60,097 nucleotides of DNA, from contig NZ_SSON01000074.1 of the NCBI RefSeq assembly GCF_029871245.1, positions 1-60,097 on the forward strand. The letters run 5' to 3'. How positions within the stretch are numbered: the stretch's first letter is position 1; the number at the start of each line of letters is the position of its first letter. This DNA comes from Pseudomonas sp. BN102. GTDB taxonomy: Bacteria; Pseudomonadota; Gammaproteobacteria; Pseudomonadales; Pseudomonadaceae. Position numbers and translations under genes: made by a program. This document shows, one piece after another, positions 47,298 through 56,661 of this stretch. The notes under the pieces are model-generated. The model was not told where the DNA came from. It worked only from the letters and a program-made list of their open reading frames with translations, and ran no database searches.

Positions 47298-49745
47298 ATG
47301 CTGTTGCTCTGGTTACTCGCCCTGGCCTTGGGCGTTGCCTATCTCGCCCACCGCCGCAGCGCTCCCCTGCCCGCCCTGGCTCTAGTGGCCGGCTTCCTGC
47401 TGGCGATGGGGCTACTCAGCCGCGCACCGGGCTGGCTGCTGCTTCTGCTCTGGCTGCCATGGCTGGCGGTTGCCCTGCCCCTGGCGTTGTCGGAGCTGCG
47501 CCGCAAATGGCTCACCGCCCCGCTGTTCGCCTGGTTCCAGCGGGTGCTGCCGCCCATGTCCGAGACCGAGCGCGACGCCATCGAAGCCGGCACCGTCTGG
47601 TGGGATGGCGAGCTGTTCAGCGGCCGCCCGGACTGGCACAAGCTGCTGGATTCCCCGCGGCCGCAGCTGACGGAAGAGGAACAGGCCTTCCTCGACGGCC
47701 CCACCGAAGAGCTCTGCGCCATGGTCAGCGACTGGCAGATCGGCCAGCAGCTGGACCTGCCAGCCGAGGCCTGGGAGCACATCACGCGGCACGGCTTCTT
47801 CGCCCTGATCATCCCCAGGGAGTACGGCGGCAAGGGTTTCTCCGCCCTGGCCCACTCCGAGGTGGCGATGAAGCTGGCCACCCGCAGCGCCGACCTGGCG
47901 TCCACCGTGATGGTGCCGAACTCCCTCGGCCCGGCAGAACTGCTGCTGCACTACGGCACCGACCAGCAACGCCAGCATTATCTGCCGCGCCTGGCCAGCG
48001 GCGAGGACATCCCCTGCTTCGCACTCACCGGCCCACTGGCCGGCTCCGACGCCGGCGCCATGCCGGATATCGGCATCGTCTGCCGAGGTCAGTGGCAGGG
48101 ACAGGAGGTCCTGGGTCTGCGCCTGACCTGGGAGAAGCGTTACATCACCCTCGGCCCGGTGGCCACCCTCCTCGGTCTGGCCTTCAAGGCCCATGACCCG
48201 GAGCATCTGCTGGGCGGCGAGGAAGACCTCGGCATCAGCTTGGCCCTGGTGCCCACCGACACCCCCGGCGTGGAGATTGGCCGGCGCCACCTGCCCCTGG
48301 GCGCGGCGTTCATGAATGGCCCCAACTCGGGCAAGGACGTATTCGTGCCCCTGGACTTCGTCATCGGCGGCCAGGCCATGCTCGGCAAGGGCTGGATGAT
48401 GCTGATGAACTGCCTCTCGGTGGGCCGCTCCATTTCCCTGCCGGCGGCAGCCACGGGCACGGCCAAGTTCACCAGCCTGGTGACCGGCCAGTACTGCCAG
48501 ATCCGCGAGCAGTTCAACGTGCCCCTGGCTGCCTTCGAAGGCATCCAGGAAGCCCTGGCGCGCATCGCCGGTAACGCCTGGCTGATGGACAGCGCGCGCA
48601 TTCTCACCGCCAGCGCCGTGGACCTCGGCGAGAAACCCTCAGTGCTTTCGGCCATCCTCAAGTACCACCTCACCGAGCGCGGCCGCGAATGCATCGGCCA
48701 CGCCATGGACGTGCATGGCGGCAAGGGCATCATCCTCGGCCCCAACAACTACCTGGGGCGCGCCTGGCAGGGGGCGCCCATTCCGATCACGGTGGAAGGC
48801 GCCAACATCCTCTCGCGCAACCTGATGATCTTTGGCCAGGGCGCCATCCGCTGCCATCCCTTCGTACTCGAGGAAATGGCCCTGGCGGGCCGCGCGGACC
48901 GCGACCAGGCGTTGGCGGAGTTCGACCAGTTGCTGCTGCGCCATATCGGTTTCGCCGTGGGCAATGCCGCCAGCAGCCTGCTGCTCGGCCTCAGCCTCGG
49001 GCGCATCGGCGACGCCCCCGGCGACAACCTCTGCCGCCCGTACTTCCGCGCCCTCAACCGCCTCGCCGCGAGCTTTGCCCTGCTGGCCGACAGCAGCATG
49101 CTGCTGCTCGGCGGCGAGCTGAAACGTCGCGAACGCCTGTCCGCGCGCCTCGGTGACGCCTTGAGCTACCTCTACCTGGCTTCGGCCGCGCTCAAGCGCT
49201 ACCACGACCGCGACTACCCCGAGCACCTGCAGCCACTGCTGCGCTGGGCCCTGGAAGAGAGCCTGGGGAAGGCCGAGCAGGCCCTCGACGGACTGCTCGA
49301 TAACTTCCCCAATGCCCTGATGAGCAGCCTGCTTCGGGTGCTGGTGTTCCCGCTGGGCCGCCGCCACCCTGGCCCATCGGACCGGCTGGATGCCGAAGTG
49401 GCCGGAGTGATAGGCCGCGACCGCGGCGACCCGGCCCTGGAAGAACTGCTCGCCGGTTGTTATCGACCTCGGTCCGCCGCCGACCCGGTAGGCGCATTGC
49501 AACAGGCCATCGAACTGTCGAACGCCAGCCAGGCTGCGCAGAAGAAGTTGCGGCAGGCCCTCAAGTCCGGCCAGCTCAGGCCCGCGCCGGGCGAGACCGC
49601 GATTGCCGCTGCGCTGGCGACTGGCCTAATAGAGGACAGCGAAGCGCAGCAGCTGCAGGCGGCCGAGGCAGCGCGCCGCCAGGTGATCGACGTCGACGAT
49701 TTCGCCAAGGCGGACCTCGAACTCAGCGGCGGCAAGACCCGCTGA
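47298..49745 (+). CDS. fadE: Long-chain acyl-CoA dehydrogenase, FadE type, membrane-anchored
   Basis: First-step beta-oxidation enzyme, 815 aa, the size of FadE/PA2815. Residues 1-65 contain two or three hydrophobic segments, so it is likely tied to the inner membrane. The dehydrogenase core follows: FFALIIPREYGGKGFSALAHSEV, CFALTGPLAGSDAGAMPD and GIILGPNNYLGRAWQGAPI. The extended C-terminal domain is specific to this group. GGAGG stands eight bases before the ATG. The upstream neighbours (yadGH, GST, transglutaminase) match the PA2811-PA2816 order. Confidence 0.92.
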   Translation: MLLLWLLALALGVAYLAHRRSAPLPALALVAGFLLAMGLLSRAPGWLLLLLWLPWLAVALPLALSELRRKWLTAPLFAWFQRVLPPMSETERDAIEAGTVWWDGELFSGRPDWHKLLDSPRPQLTEEEQAFLDGPTEELCAMVSDWQIGQQLDLPAEAWEHITRHGFFALIIPREYGGKGFSALAHSEVAMKLATRSADLASTVMVPNSLGPAELLLHYGTDQQRQHYLPRLASGEDIPCFALTGPLAGSDAGAMPDIGIVCRGQWQGQEVLGLRLTWEKRYITLGPVATLLGLAFKAHDPEHLLGGEEDLGISLALVPTDTPGVEIGRRHLPLGAAFMNGPNSGKDVFVPLDFVIGGQAMLGKGWMMLMNCLSVGRSISLPAAATGTAKFTSLVTGQYCQIREQFNVPLAAFEGIQEALARIAGNAWLMDSARILTASAVDLGEKPSVLSAILKYHLTERGRECIGHAMDVHGGKGIILGPNNYLGRAWQGAPIPITVEGANILSRNLMIFGQGAIRCHPFVLEEMALAGRADRDQALAEFDQLLLRHIGFAVGNAASSLLLGLSLGRIGDAPGDNLCRPYFRALNRLAASFALLADSSMLLLGGELKRRERLSARLGDALSYLYLASAALKRYHDRDYPEHLQPLLRWALEESLGKAEQALDGLLDNFPNALMSSLLRVLVFPLGRRHPGPSDRLDAEVAGVIGRDRGDPALEELLAGCYRPRSAADPVGALQQAIELSNASQAAQKKLRQALKSGQLRPAPGETAIAAALATGLIEDSEAQQLQAAEAARRQVIDVDDFAKADLELSGGKTR

Positions 49746-49816
49746 GCCCGTGGGCAGGACAGCGGGCGCCGAGGGCCTTATACTCCCGCGCCCGATCCAG
49801 CTTCAGGAAATCCGCC

Positions 49817-50227
49817 ATGGCCAATCCCTACCTCGACCACCACCTCGCCCTGCTCGCTCACCTGCGCGGCATCCTGGTCGCCCTGGGCGAGGCTGAACAG
49901 GTGCCGGAAGAAAACCACGCCCTCTTCGTCGAACGCTTCGACGAGCTGATGAGCGAACTGCCGCGCGACCCGGAACGCAGCCTGTACCTAGGCCAGGACC
50001 TGATCAGCCAGGTCTTCCATCGCTACCCGCAGATTGCTCACCTGGTGCCGCGCGACCTGCTCTGGTTCTTCGGCGGCGACTGCCTGCACTTCATGCCCGA
50101 CGAGGAAATCGACCTCTTCCAACGCCTCGACGAGCGCCGCTTCGAGGCCGAGCAGAACGACGAACCCTTTGACTGGAACCGCGAAAAGCAGCTGCTGGCC
50201 CTGCCGGAAGACGGCAGCAAACACTGA
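49817..50227 (+). CDS. Conserved hypothetical protein downstream of fadE (PA2816-like)
   Basis: Soluble 136-aa protein, helical and acidic near the end, reading YLDHHLALLAHLRGILVALGE first and WFFGGDCLHFMPDEEIDLFQRLDERR later. It follows fadE by 71 bp, with AGGAAATCCGCC before the ATG. This pair of genes is kept together in P. aeruginosa. No domain function is known to me. Confidence 0.82.
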   Translation: MANPYLDHHLALLAHLRGILVALGEAEQVPEENHALFVERFDELMSELPRDPERSLYLGQDLISQVFHRYPQIAHLVPRDLLWFFGGDCLHFMPDEEIDLFQRLDERRFEAEQNDEPFDWNREKQLLALPEDGSKH

Positions 50228-50353
50228 TTTTCCGTCGGGGCGGCGCCATTGCGTCGCCCCACCCTTCCCCGCTGACGCCCCGCTCCCAACCCCGCCGGAA
50301 ATTATTCTCCGCCGCCCCTATCACTTTTCGATTCTGCTTCGGCAATAGGGCAT

Positions 50354-50368
50354 TGAGACTTTTTCTCA
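50354..50368. promoter_or_regulatory. Candidate Fur box TGAGACTTTTTCTCA
   Basis: A 7-1-7 inverted repeat 18 bp upstream of the receptor gene matches the Fur consensus TGATAATNATTATCA at 10 or 11 of 14 positions. Expected for an iron-uptake gene, not proven. Confidence 0.5.
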
Positions 50369-50386
50369 CTTAGGAGATGTTTCCAA

Positions 50387-52765
50387 ATGCGCCCTGTTTC
50401 CGCCCCTTTCCGCCATACCTTGCTGGCGCTGGCCGTCACCCTCGGCGGCCTGTCCACCCAGGTCCTGGCGGAAAGCTACCAGCTGCCGTCGGCCCCGCTG
50501 GCCAGCACGCTGAACCGCATCGCCGCCGATGCCGGCATCGCGCTGAGCATCGATCCGACCTTGACCGCCGGCAAGACCGCGCCCGCCGTGAAAGGCGAGC
50601 TCAGCCCGCTGCAAGCGCTGTCACAGGCCCTGCAGGGCAGCAACCTGCGCCTGGTGCAGAACGGCGCCGACAGCTTCAGCCTGGCCCCGGTGGCCGACGA
50701 AGCCATGAGCCTGCCGGACGTGAACATCGACGGCAACCGCAGCTATGAAACCGCCTGGGGCCCGACCACCGGCATGGTCGCCACCCGCACCGCCGCCGGC
50801 ACCAAGACCGACACCGCGATCATCGAGATCCCTCGTTCCATCTCGGTGATCACCCGCGAACAGCTGGATTCGCGCCCCACTCTCAACCTCAACGACTCAC
50901 TGCGCTATACCGCCGGCGTGATGAGCAGCGGCTACGGCTCCGACTCCCGCGCCGACTGGCTCAAGGTCCGCGGCTTCGTGCCTACCCAGTTCCTCGATGG
51001 CCTGCCGCTGCCGGTGGGTTCCTTCGCCAACCCGAAGATCGAGCCCTGGAACCTCGAGCGCATCGCCGTGCTGCGTGGCCCGGCCTCGTCCGTCTATGGC
51101 CAGACCCCGCCCGGCGGCCTGCTCGACATGGTCAGCCGCCGCCCGCAGGCCGAGCAGGCCAACGAGGTGGAGCTGCAAGCCGGCAGCAATGAACACAAGC
51201 AGATCAACTTCGACAGCACCGGCAAGATCGACGACGAGGGCCAGTTTCTCTACCGCGTCAGCGGTACCGCGCGCGACAGCAACTCGCCCATCGACCACAT
51301 CCCGGACAAGCGCTACAACATCGCGCCGAGCCTGACCTGGAACATCAACGATGACACTCGCCTGACCTTACTCTCGCAGTACACCCGCGACGACACGGGC
51401 ATCACCGGCCAGTTCCTGCCGCTGCAGGGCACCAGGATCGACTCGCCCTTCGGCGAGATCTCCCATCACAAGAACCTCGGCGAGCCGGACTGGGACTTCT
51501 ACGACCGCACCTACTACGCCCTCGGCTACGCCTTCGAGCACCGCTTCAACGATGTCTGGCAGTTCCGCCAGAACCTGCGCTACACCAAGAGCGACCTGGA
51601 GTTCCAGGCGGTGAACGTGGCCACCTTCAATACCGTTGACGCCGACGGCAACGTCAACCGCGAGTCCGGCATCGTCGACGAGGACATCAGCCAGTTCGCC
51701 GTGGACAACAACTTCCAGGCCAACTTCAGCACCGGTGAACTGGACCACACCCTGCTGCTCGGCCTCGACCACCAGCGCGCCAACACCAACTACCGCTGGC
51801 TCTACGGCATGGGCGTGCCGCCGATCAACGTGAGCAACCCAATCTACGGCGCGGACATGTCCGGGGTCAGCTACTTCACGATGCAGGACTTCAACCAGAA
51901 GACCCAGCAGACCGGCCTCTACATCCAGGACCAGATCGCCCTGGACAACTGGCGCCTGACCCTCGGCGGCCGCGAGGACTGGGTGCACACCGGCACCACC
52001 TTCCACAACAAGAACGACGCCACCAACACCCAGCGCGACGTGGTCTTCAGTGGCAACGTCGGCCTGAGCTACCTGTTCGACAACGGCGTGACCCCCTACA
52101 TCTCCTACGCCGAGTCCTTCCAGCCGGCCATGGGCGCCAACGTCGACAGCACCCTGTCCTTCGAACCCACCGAAGGCAAACAGTACGAGGTAGGGGTCAA
52201 ATACCAGCCGCCGGGCACCGACGCCATGTTGACCGCCGCCGTCTATGACCTGACCCAGACCAACGTCAGCGTCACCGAGGGCGGCGTGACCCGCCAGATC
52301 GGCGAGCTGGAAGTACGCGGCCTGGAACTGGAAGCCACCGCCGACGTCACCGAGAACCTCAAGCTGGTGGCCTCCTACAGCTACACCGACAGCGAGATTC
52401 AGAAGGGGCCGGACAAGGGCAACCGCATGGCCCAGATACCGCGCAACCAGGCCACTGCCTGGGCCGACTACACCTGGCACAGCGGCATGCTCGACGGCTT
52501 CGGCGTCGCCGGCGGCGTGCGCTATGTCGGTGACAGCTACGGCAACACCGCCAACACCTGGCTCGGCCACACCGGCTCCTACACTGTCTACGACGCCTCC
52601 GCGCACTTCGACCTGGGTCGCCTGGACAGCTCGCTGCAAGGCTTGTCGGTGACGGTGGACGCGAAGAACGTATTCAACAAGGAGTACCTGTCCACCTGTG
52701 ACGGCTACTGGTGCTACTACGGCGACGAACGCAGCGTCATTGGCAGCGTGAACTACAAGTTCTGA
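50387..52765 (+). CDS. TonB-dependent siderophore receptor with STN domain
   Basis: Outer-membrane receptor for a ferric siderophore, 792 aa. A signal peptide (to LSTQVLA-ES) precedes an STN domain (residues about 29-102, YQLPSAPLASTLNRIAADAGIALS), a TonB-box-like MSLPDVNIDG, the plug (IEIPRSISVITREQLDSRPTLNLNDSLRYT; landmark) and a 22-strand barrel ending in aromatic F: VIGSVNYKF. The STN domain is used for FecA-type signalling, yet no sigma factor or anti-sigma gene is adjacent. TTAGGAGATG gives a good ribosome site. The ligand cannot be assigned. Confidence 0.91.
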   Translation: MRPVSAPFRHTLLALAVTLGGLSTQVLAESYQLPSAPLASTLNRIAADAGIALSIDPTLTAGKTAPAVKGELSPLQALSQALQGSNLRLVQNGADSFSLAPVADEAMSLPDVNIDGNRSYETAWGPTTGMVATRTAAGTKTDTAIIEIPRSISVITREQLDSRPTLNLNDSLRYTAGVMSSGYGSDSRADWLKVRGFVPTQFLDGLPLPVGSFANPKIEPWNLERIAVLRGPASSVYGQTPPGGLLDMVSRRPQAEQANEVELQAGSNEHKQINFDSTGKIDDEGQFLYRVSGTARDSNSPIDHIPDKRYNIAPSLTWNINDDTRLTLLSQYTRDDTGITGQFLPLQGTRIDSPFGEISHHKNLGEPDWDFYDRTYYALGYAFEHRFNDVWQFRQNLRYTKSDLEFQAVNVATFNTVDADGNVNRESGIVDEDISQFAVDNNFQANFSTGELDHTLLLGLDHQRANTNYRWLYGMGVPPINVSNPIYGADMSGVSYFTMQDFNQKTQQTGLYIQDQIALDNWRLTLGGREDWVHTGTTFHNKNDATNTQRDVVFSGNVGLSYLFDNGVTPYISYAESFQPAMGANVDSTLSFEPTEGKQYEVGVKYQPPGTDAMLTAAVYDLTQTNVSVTEGGVTRQIGELEVRGLELEATADVTENLKLVASYSYTDSEIQKGPDKGNRMAQIPRNQATAWADYTWHSGMLDGFGVAGGVRYVGDSYGNTANTWLGHTGSYTVYDASAHFDLGRLDSSLQGLSVTVDAKNVFNKEYLSTCDGYWCYYGDERSVIGSVNYKF

Positions 52766-52834
52766 TCTGCGCCCTCTTCCTGCTGCCTATCGGCCCTGGC
52801 GGCAGACGTCAGCAAGTACCAGGGCGAGAACTGA

Positions 52835-52870
52835 AAAGGCCCGCCTGGCATAGCCGGGCGGGCCTTTTTC
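52835..52870 (+). terminator. Terminator after the TonB receptor
   Basis: AAAAGGCCCGCC and GGCGGGCCTTTT form a strong stem around TGGCATAGCC, ending in a T-run. It can serve both strands. Confidence 0.85.
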
Positions 52871-52926
52871 ATGCGGTGCGAAATGCGTGGGGGGCCTTGA
52901 AGAAGGACTCCGGCCAACGCCTCGGG

Positions 52927-53118
52927 TCAGCCCTGCCGGGCTTGTTCTGCGCGCTGCTTTGCAGCCACAGCCTCTTGCTGCTTCTGCTCTTTCAGCTGGA
53001 CCTGAACCAGGCGGGCCTGCCAGCGTTGCGTCGTACGATCGCCGCCGCCTGAGGCCATGGCTGAACTGGCCGAAAGGACGATGGTCAGGGCGGAAGCAAG
53101 GGCGATAACAGATTTCAT
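52927..53118 (-). CDS. Small exported Gln/Ala-rich protein (63 aa)
   Basis: Signal peptide MKSVIALASALTIVLSASSAMA is followed by a 41-residue mature part rich in Q, A, K and R (LVQVQLKEQKQQEAVAAKQR), likely a single amphipathic helix. The ATG at 53118 has GGAG ten bases upstream. Similar short secreted proteins occur across Pseudomonas, function unknown to me. It is convergent with the receptor gene. Confidence 0.7.
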   Translation of the reverse strand: MKSVIALASALTIVLSASSAMASGGGDRTTQRWQARLVQVQLKEQKQQEAVAAKQRAEQARQG

Positions 53119-53426
53119 ATTGGAACTCCGGACAACAAAAAGGCGAAACGGAAAAGATCAGCGGGAGTCCTCCTCGATCAACGGCTGGCGACTGGAGCAC
53201 AAGCTGATGCCGAATGACTGCAGACCAACGATCCATTCCGGAAAATAGGACCGACCCAAACGAATTTCGTTCGCTAGCTAACGAATTTGACCGCGCTGTA
53301 ATCTCCCGCAGCCCCGGCAAATAAAACGCTACCGCCGGGAGCCTAGAGCGGCCCGAACCACCCGTCGGGTTGCCTGCTGAAACCACCCTGCGCGAACGGC
53401 AGGATGGCATCGTCCGCCGAGGACAT
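53119..53426. other. Gap with AACGAATTT repeats, no gene
   Basis: No coding frame is supported. It holds the promoter of the 63-aa gene and the palindrome described next. Confidence 0.5.
53258..53288. promoter_or_regulatory. Palindrome AACGAATTTCGTT plus a second AACGAATTT
   Basis: AACGAATTTCGTT (53259-53271) is a perfect palindrome with a one-base centre. A direct repeat AACGAATTT starts at 53280, 21 bp further on, about two helical turns. It is upstream of the minus-strand 63-aa gene and is operator-like. Confidence 0.4.
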
Positions 53427-54350
53427 TCAGGCATCGCCGTCGGCAAGTGCCGTGCCGAGCTGCGCCAGTCGCTCACGCAGCCAGCGCAGGCCGGGGGCCA
53501 GTTCCTGTTGGCGGTGCCAGATAAGGCTCACCTGCACGGGCGGCGTCGCCACCGGCAGCGGCGCCACCTCCAACGCATAGATGGCCGCGAAGTACCTGGC
53601 CAGCCGGCGCGGCACGGTGCCCAGCAGGTCGGAGCGCGCCACGATCGGCGGGATGCTCAGGTAGTGGGGAACATGCAGGCCTGCCTGGCGCTGGATGCGC
53701 GCCGAGCCCAGGACGATCTCCAGCGGCGAACCACGGCCGGCGCGCGGCAGGACCAGCACATGCTGGCTGCGCTGGTAGCCCTCGCGGGTGAGCCCGCCCG
53801 CGAAGGCCGGGTGGCCGGCCCGGCCGATCACCGCCAGTTCCTCTTCCATGAAAGGCTGGTAGCAGAGATCGGGGTTGTCGAAGTACAGGTAGTCGATGGC
53901 CAGGTCGAGTTCGCCGGCGGCCAGCCGCGACATCAGGGATTGCGCATCGTCGTCCTGCACCTCCAGCACTACCCTGGGCGCCTCGGCCTTCAGCCGCTCC
54001 AGCAACGCCGGCAGGAGCATGGCCTGGGCGTAGTCGTTCATCGACAGGCGAAAGCAATGCTCGGCCTGCAGATCGAACACCTCCTGGGCACCGAGCCCCA
54101 GTTGCAGCAGGTTCAGCGCCTGACGTACCGGGCCGTAGAGCACCTGGGCATGGGCGGTGGGCGACATGCCGCGCGCGGTACGCTTGAACAGTGGCTCGCC
54201 CAGCTGGCTACGCAGGCGCGCCAAGGCGTTGCTCACCGCCGGCTGGCTCATGTGCAGGCGCATGGCGGCACGCGACAGGTTCTGTTCCTGCATCAGGGCA
54301 TCGAACACCAACAGCAGGTTCAGGTCGATACAGCGCAAATTCAGGCTCAT
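53427..54350 (-). CDS. LysR-family regulator, divergent from the hydroxylase fusion
   Basis: Regulator of 307 aa in the NodD/LeuO-like branch: IDLNLLLVFDALMQEQNLSRAAMRLHMSQPAVSNALARLRS (landmark) in the N-terminal helix-turn-helix, then an effector domain from residue 90. The start codon is 89 bp from the divergent hydroxylase start. Control of that gene is inferred from position. Confidence 0.87.
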   Translation of the reverse strand: MSLNLRCIDLNLLLVFDALMQEQNLSRAAMRLHMSQPAVSNALARLRSQLGEPLFKRTARGMSPTAHAQVLYGPVRQALNLLQLGLGAQEVFDLQAEHCFRLSMNDYAQAMLLPALLERLKAEAPRVVLEVQDDDAQSLMSRLAAGELDLAIDYLYFDNPDLCYQPFMEEELAVIGRAGHPAFAGGLTREGYQRSQHVLVLPRAGRGSPLEIVLGSARIQRQAGLHVPHYLSIPPIVARSDLLGTVPRRLARYFAAIYALEVAPLPVATPPVQVSLIWHRQQELAPGLRWLRERLAQLGTALADGDA

Positions 54351-54438
54351 GAATAATGCTCATTTCGACTATCCATTATCGGAATAAAGCATTCATCACT
54401 AGACTCGAAGGTATGTCAACAAGACTGCCGGAGCAGCG

Positions 54439-55578
54439 ATGAGCCACGACACCCAGTCCTTTCGCACGCGTTACCGCGCGGGCATCCACCCGCTCTACAA
54501 CGTCTGGCTGCACGGCGGCTTCGTGCTGCTCTACGGCGCGGCCTGCCTCGCCTTCTTCATCGGCAGCCTGGACGACGTGAACGCCTTGGAATGGCTGGTG
54601 GTGCCGGCGGCGCTGGTGTTCTTCAACTGGGGCGAATACTCGATCCACAAGAACTTCGGACACAACAAGACCCGCCTGGGAGCGATGTTCTACAAGCGCC
54701 ACACCGGCGATCACCACAGCTTCTTCGTCGCCGGCCAGATGACCTGGGAATTGACCAGGGACTGGCGGGTGATCCTGTTCCCGGCCTGGCTGATCGTCCT
54801 CTTCAGTGTCGGCCTGTTTCCCGCCTGGTGGCTGTTGTCCCAGCTCAACGCCAATGTCGCCGGGCTTTTCTCGGCTACTCTGCTGGCCGGCTACCTGAGC
54901 TACGAGGTGTTCCACGCCTGCGAGCACCTGCCCGACGACCACCCGATCTCGCGCCTGCCGTGGGTCCGCCACATGCGCCGGCTCCACGAACTGCACCACC
55001 GCCGCGACCTGATGCAAACCCGCAACTTCAACCTGGTCTTCCCGCTGATGGACTGGCTCAAGGGCAGCCTGCACTGGGAACCCCTGGAACAGGAGAGCTC
55101 CATGACCCGCATGCAGCACGAAGTGGAAATCGCCCGCAGCCCGGAACAGGTCCTGGCCTACGCCAGCACCGCGACCCGCTGGCCGGAGTGGCACCCCTCC
55201 TCCCTGCGGGTGGACGGTCCCGCAGGTCCGCTGCCGGCCGGCCGCCACTTCGAGGAAGATATTCACGCCGGTGGCCGTGCGGGCCATCTCAGCTGGGACG
55301 TGACCGAGTACACCCCCGGCCGCCGCTGGCGCGCCTTTGCCAGGGGCACCCACGGCCTGGAGCTGCTGCTGAGCTACGAATGCGAGAAAACGGCGACCGG
55401 CACCCGCTTCGTCCGCACCCTTGAGTACGGTTTCTCCGGATGGGCCATGCGCCTGGCCAACCTGCTGGTGATGCGTCGCAAGATCGACAGCGAATCGACA
55501 GAATCCATGCGACAGCTAAAAGAAATGGCCGAACGGACCATCGAGGCCGCGCCGCATCACCAGCGCGACCTGGCCTGA
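54439..55578 (+). CDS. Membrane fatty-acid hydroxylase/sterol-desaturase fused to SRPBCC domain
   Basis: The 379-aa protein joins two domains. Residues 1-215 have four hydrophobic segments and the di-iron histidine boxes HKNFGH (70-75), HTGDHH (88-93), FHACEH (159-163) and HELHH (183-187), typical of integral-membrane hydroxylases and desaturases. Residues about 226-370 are an SRPBCC/START-like domain (HEVEIARSPEQVLAYASTATRWPEWHP, then VTEYTPGRRWRAFARG), which makes a hydrophobic ligand pocket. The pocket may carry the lipid substrate or product. The ATG at 54439 has GGAG upstream and the LysR gene is divergent. The substrate is unknown. Confidence 0.85.
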   Translation: MSHDTQSFRTRYRAGIHPLYNVWLHGGFVLLYGAACLAFFIGSLDDVNALEWLVVPAALVFFNWGEYSIHKNFGHNKTRLGAMFYKRHTGDHHSFFVAGQMTWELTRDWRVILFPAWLIVLFSVGLFPAWWLLSQLNANVAGLFSATLLAGYLSYEVFHACEHLPDDHPISRLPWVRHMRRLHELHHRRDLMQTRNFNLVFPLMDWLKGSLHWEPLEQESSMTRMQHEVEIARSPEQVLAYASTATRWPEWHPSSLRVDGPAGPLPAGRHFEEDIHAGGRAGHLSWDVTEYTPGRRWRAFARGTHGLELLLSYECEKTATGTRFVRTLEYGFSGWAMRLANLLVMRRKIDSESTESMRQLKEMAERTIEAAPHHQRDLA

Positions 55579-55792
55579 GAAAACGCGGCGGCGCCAACGC
55601 AAACGCGACCTTCACCATGAGCTATCAGTAACTGCCCCTATGGCGCTGCGACTCCGATTGGCATGGCGGATGGCGGAGAAGCAAGAGCCTCTGCCAATGC
55701 CGGCCTTGACCGGACAACGCTTGCACCATCGAGCGGCCGGATCGCAAAGGGGTGCGGCCTTGCACCGCACCCGCATCGGGTCGACGCTGACT

Positions 55793-56323
55793 TCAGTTGG
55801 GGCTTGCGGTCGGTGCCGGGTCCACCTCGGCAGCCTCTGCAGGCGCCTGTGACGCGTCAGGCCGCGGGCGCTTGGCCTTCCGCTCCTGCGCCTGCCCCCG
55901 TGCGCGGCGCGAGGCCAGCTTTTTCGCGTACAGCGCCTGCGCGGCCGTCACCTGGCCCGCGGCCTGGCCTTGCAGGTCGACCCGTTCGGCGTTCTCCACC
56001 AGGCAGGCCCAGTAGCGGCCACCCTCGCACCAGGCTCCAATGGCCTGCTTCAGCTGCTCCGCTGTCACGCCCAGGGTATCGAGGTGCTGCTGGGCGTCTT
56101 CGAGAATGCCCTGCTTGAGCGGGACCTTGGGTGCCGGATTCCGCGGAAACGCAAGGGGGAAATGCTTTTGCAGGCGCCAGATGATTTCCACTTCCGGGGA
56201 TACCGGCTCGCGGCGCTGATTCTGTGCCGCGGCGCGCTTCGGCTTGGACGGTTTAGATTGTTCAGCCTGAGCGCGAAGACGCTCCCTCAGTTCAGCAAGT
56301 TGTTCAAAACCCATCGTACGCAT
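55793..56323 (-). CDS. ProQ/FinO-family RNA-binding protein
   Basis: Probable RNA chaperone, 176 aa. The FinO/ProQ core is at residues about 45-130: IIWRLQKHFPLAFPRNPAPKVPLKQGILEDAQQHL (landmark), GVTAEQLKQAIGAWCEGGRYWACLVENAERVDLQG. It is flanked by a Lys/Arg/Gln-rich N-terminus and a Lys/Arg then Pro/Ala tail, which is normal for the family. The C-terminal Tudor domain of E. coli ProQ is missing. It stands alone. The start could be ATG 56323 or 56314. Confidence 0.86.
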   Translation of the reverse strand: MRTMGFEQLAELRERLRAQAEQSKPSKPKRAAAQNQRREPVSPEVEIIWRLQKHFPLAFPRNPAPKVPLKQGILEDAQQHLDTLGVTAEQLKQAIGAWCEGGRYWACLVENAERVDLQGQAAGQVTAAQALYAKKLASRRARGQAQERKAKRPRPDASQAPAEAAEVDPAPTASPN

Positions 56324-56661
56324 TACCAGGTTCGGTCAATTCGGATGCGGGAGGTTACCCCAGAAGGCTGCCCGGCTGCAGCCATCAGTTGCGCCTTGAT
56401 CGCCATCTGACCGCACCCAACCCCGCCAAGCGACGGACCGATCCGATGTCGAATCGAACGGACCGCAAGTAAAGCAACTAGTCGCTTCGGACCATGACAC
56501 CGCGCCATCGCCCGCATAGCCTCGTGAGCGGGTTCGCCATGGCCCCGTCCTCACGCAGCCCTCGACTCGGCCATTGCGCGGATAGGGCCAGGGGTGAATC
56601 GGCGGGCTTCATGAAGCCCACTGCCTTCGCTCCACCTTGCACACCACGGAGGAATCTGGTC
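56324..56661. other. Gap of 338 bp upstream of the first SDR gene
   Basis: No gene seen. An in-frame extension of the SDR to 56494 lacks family content, so this is read as leader and the ProQ promoter. Confidence 0.5.
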
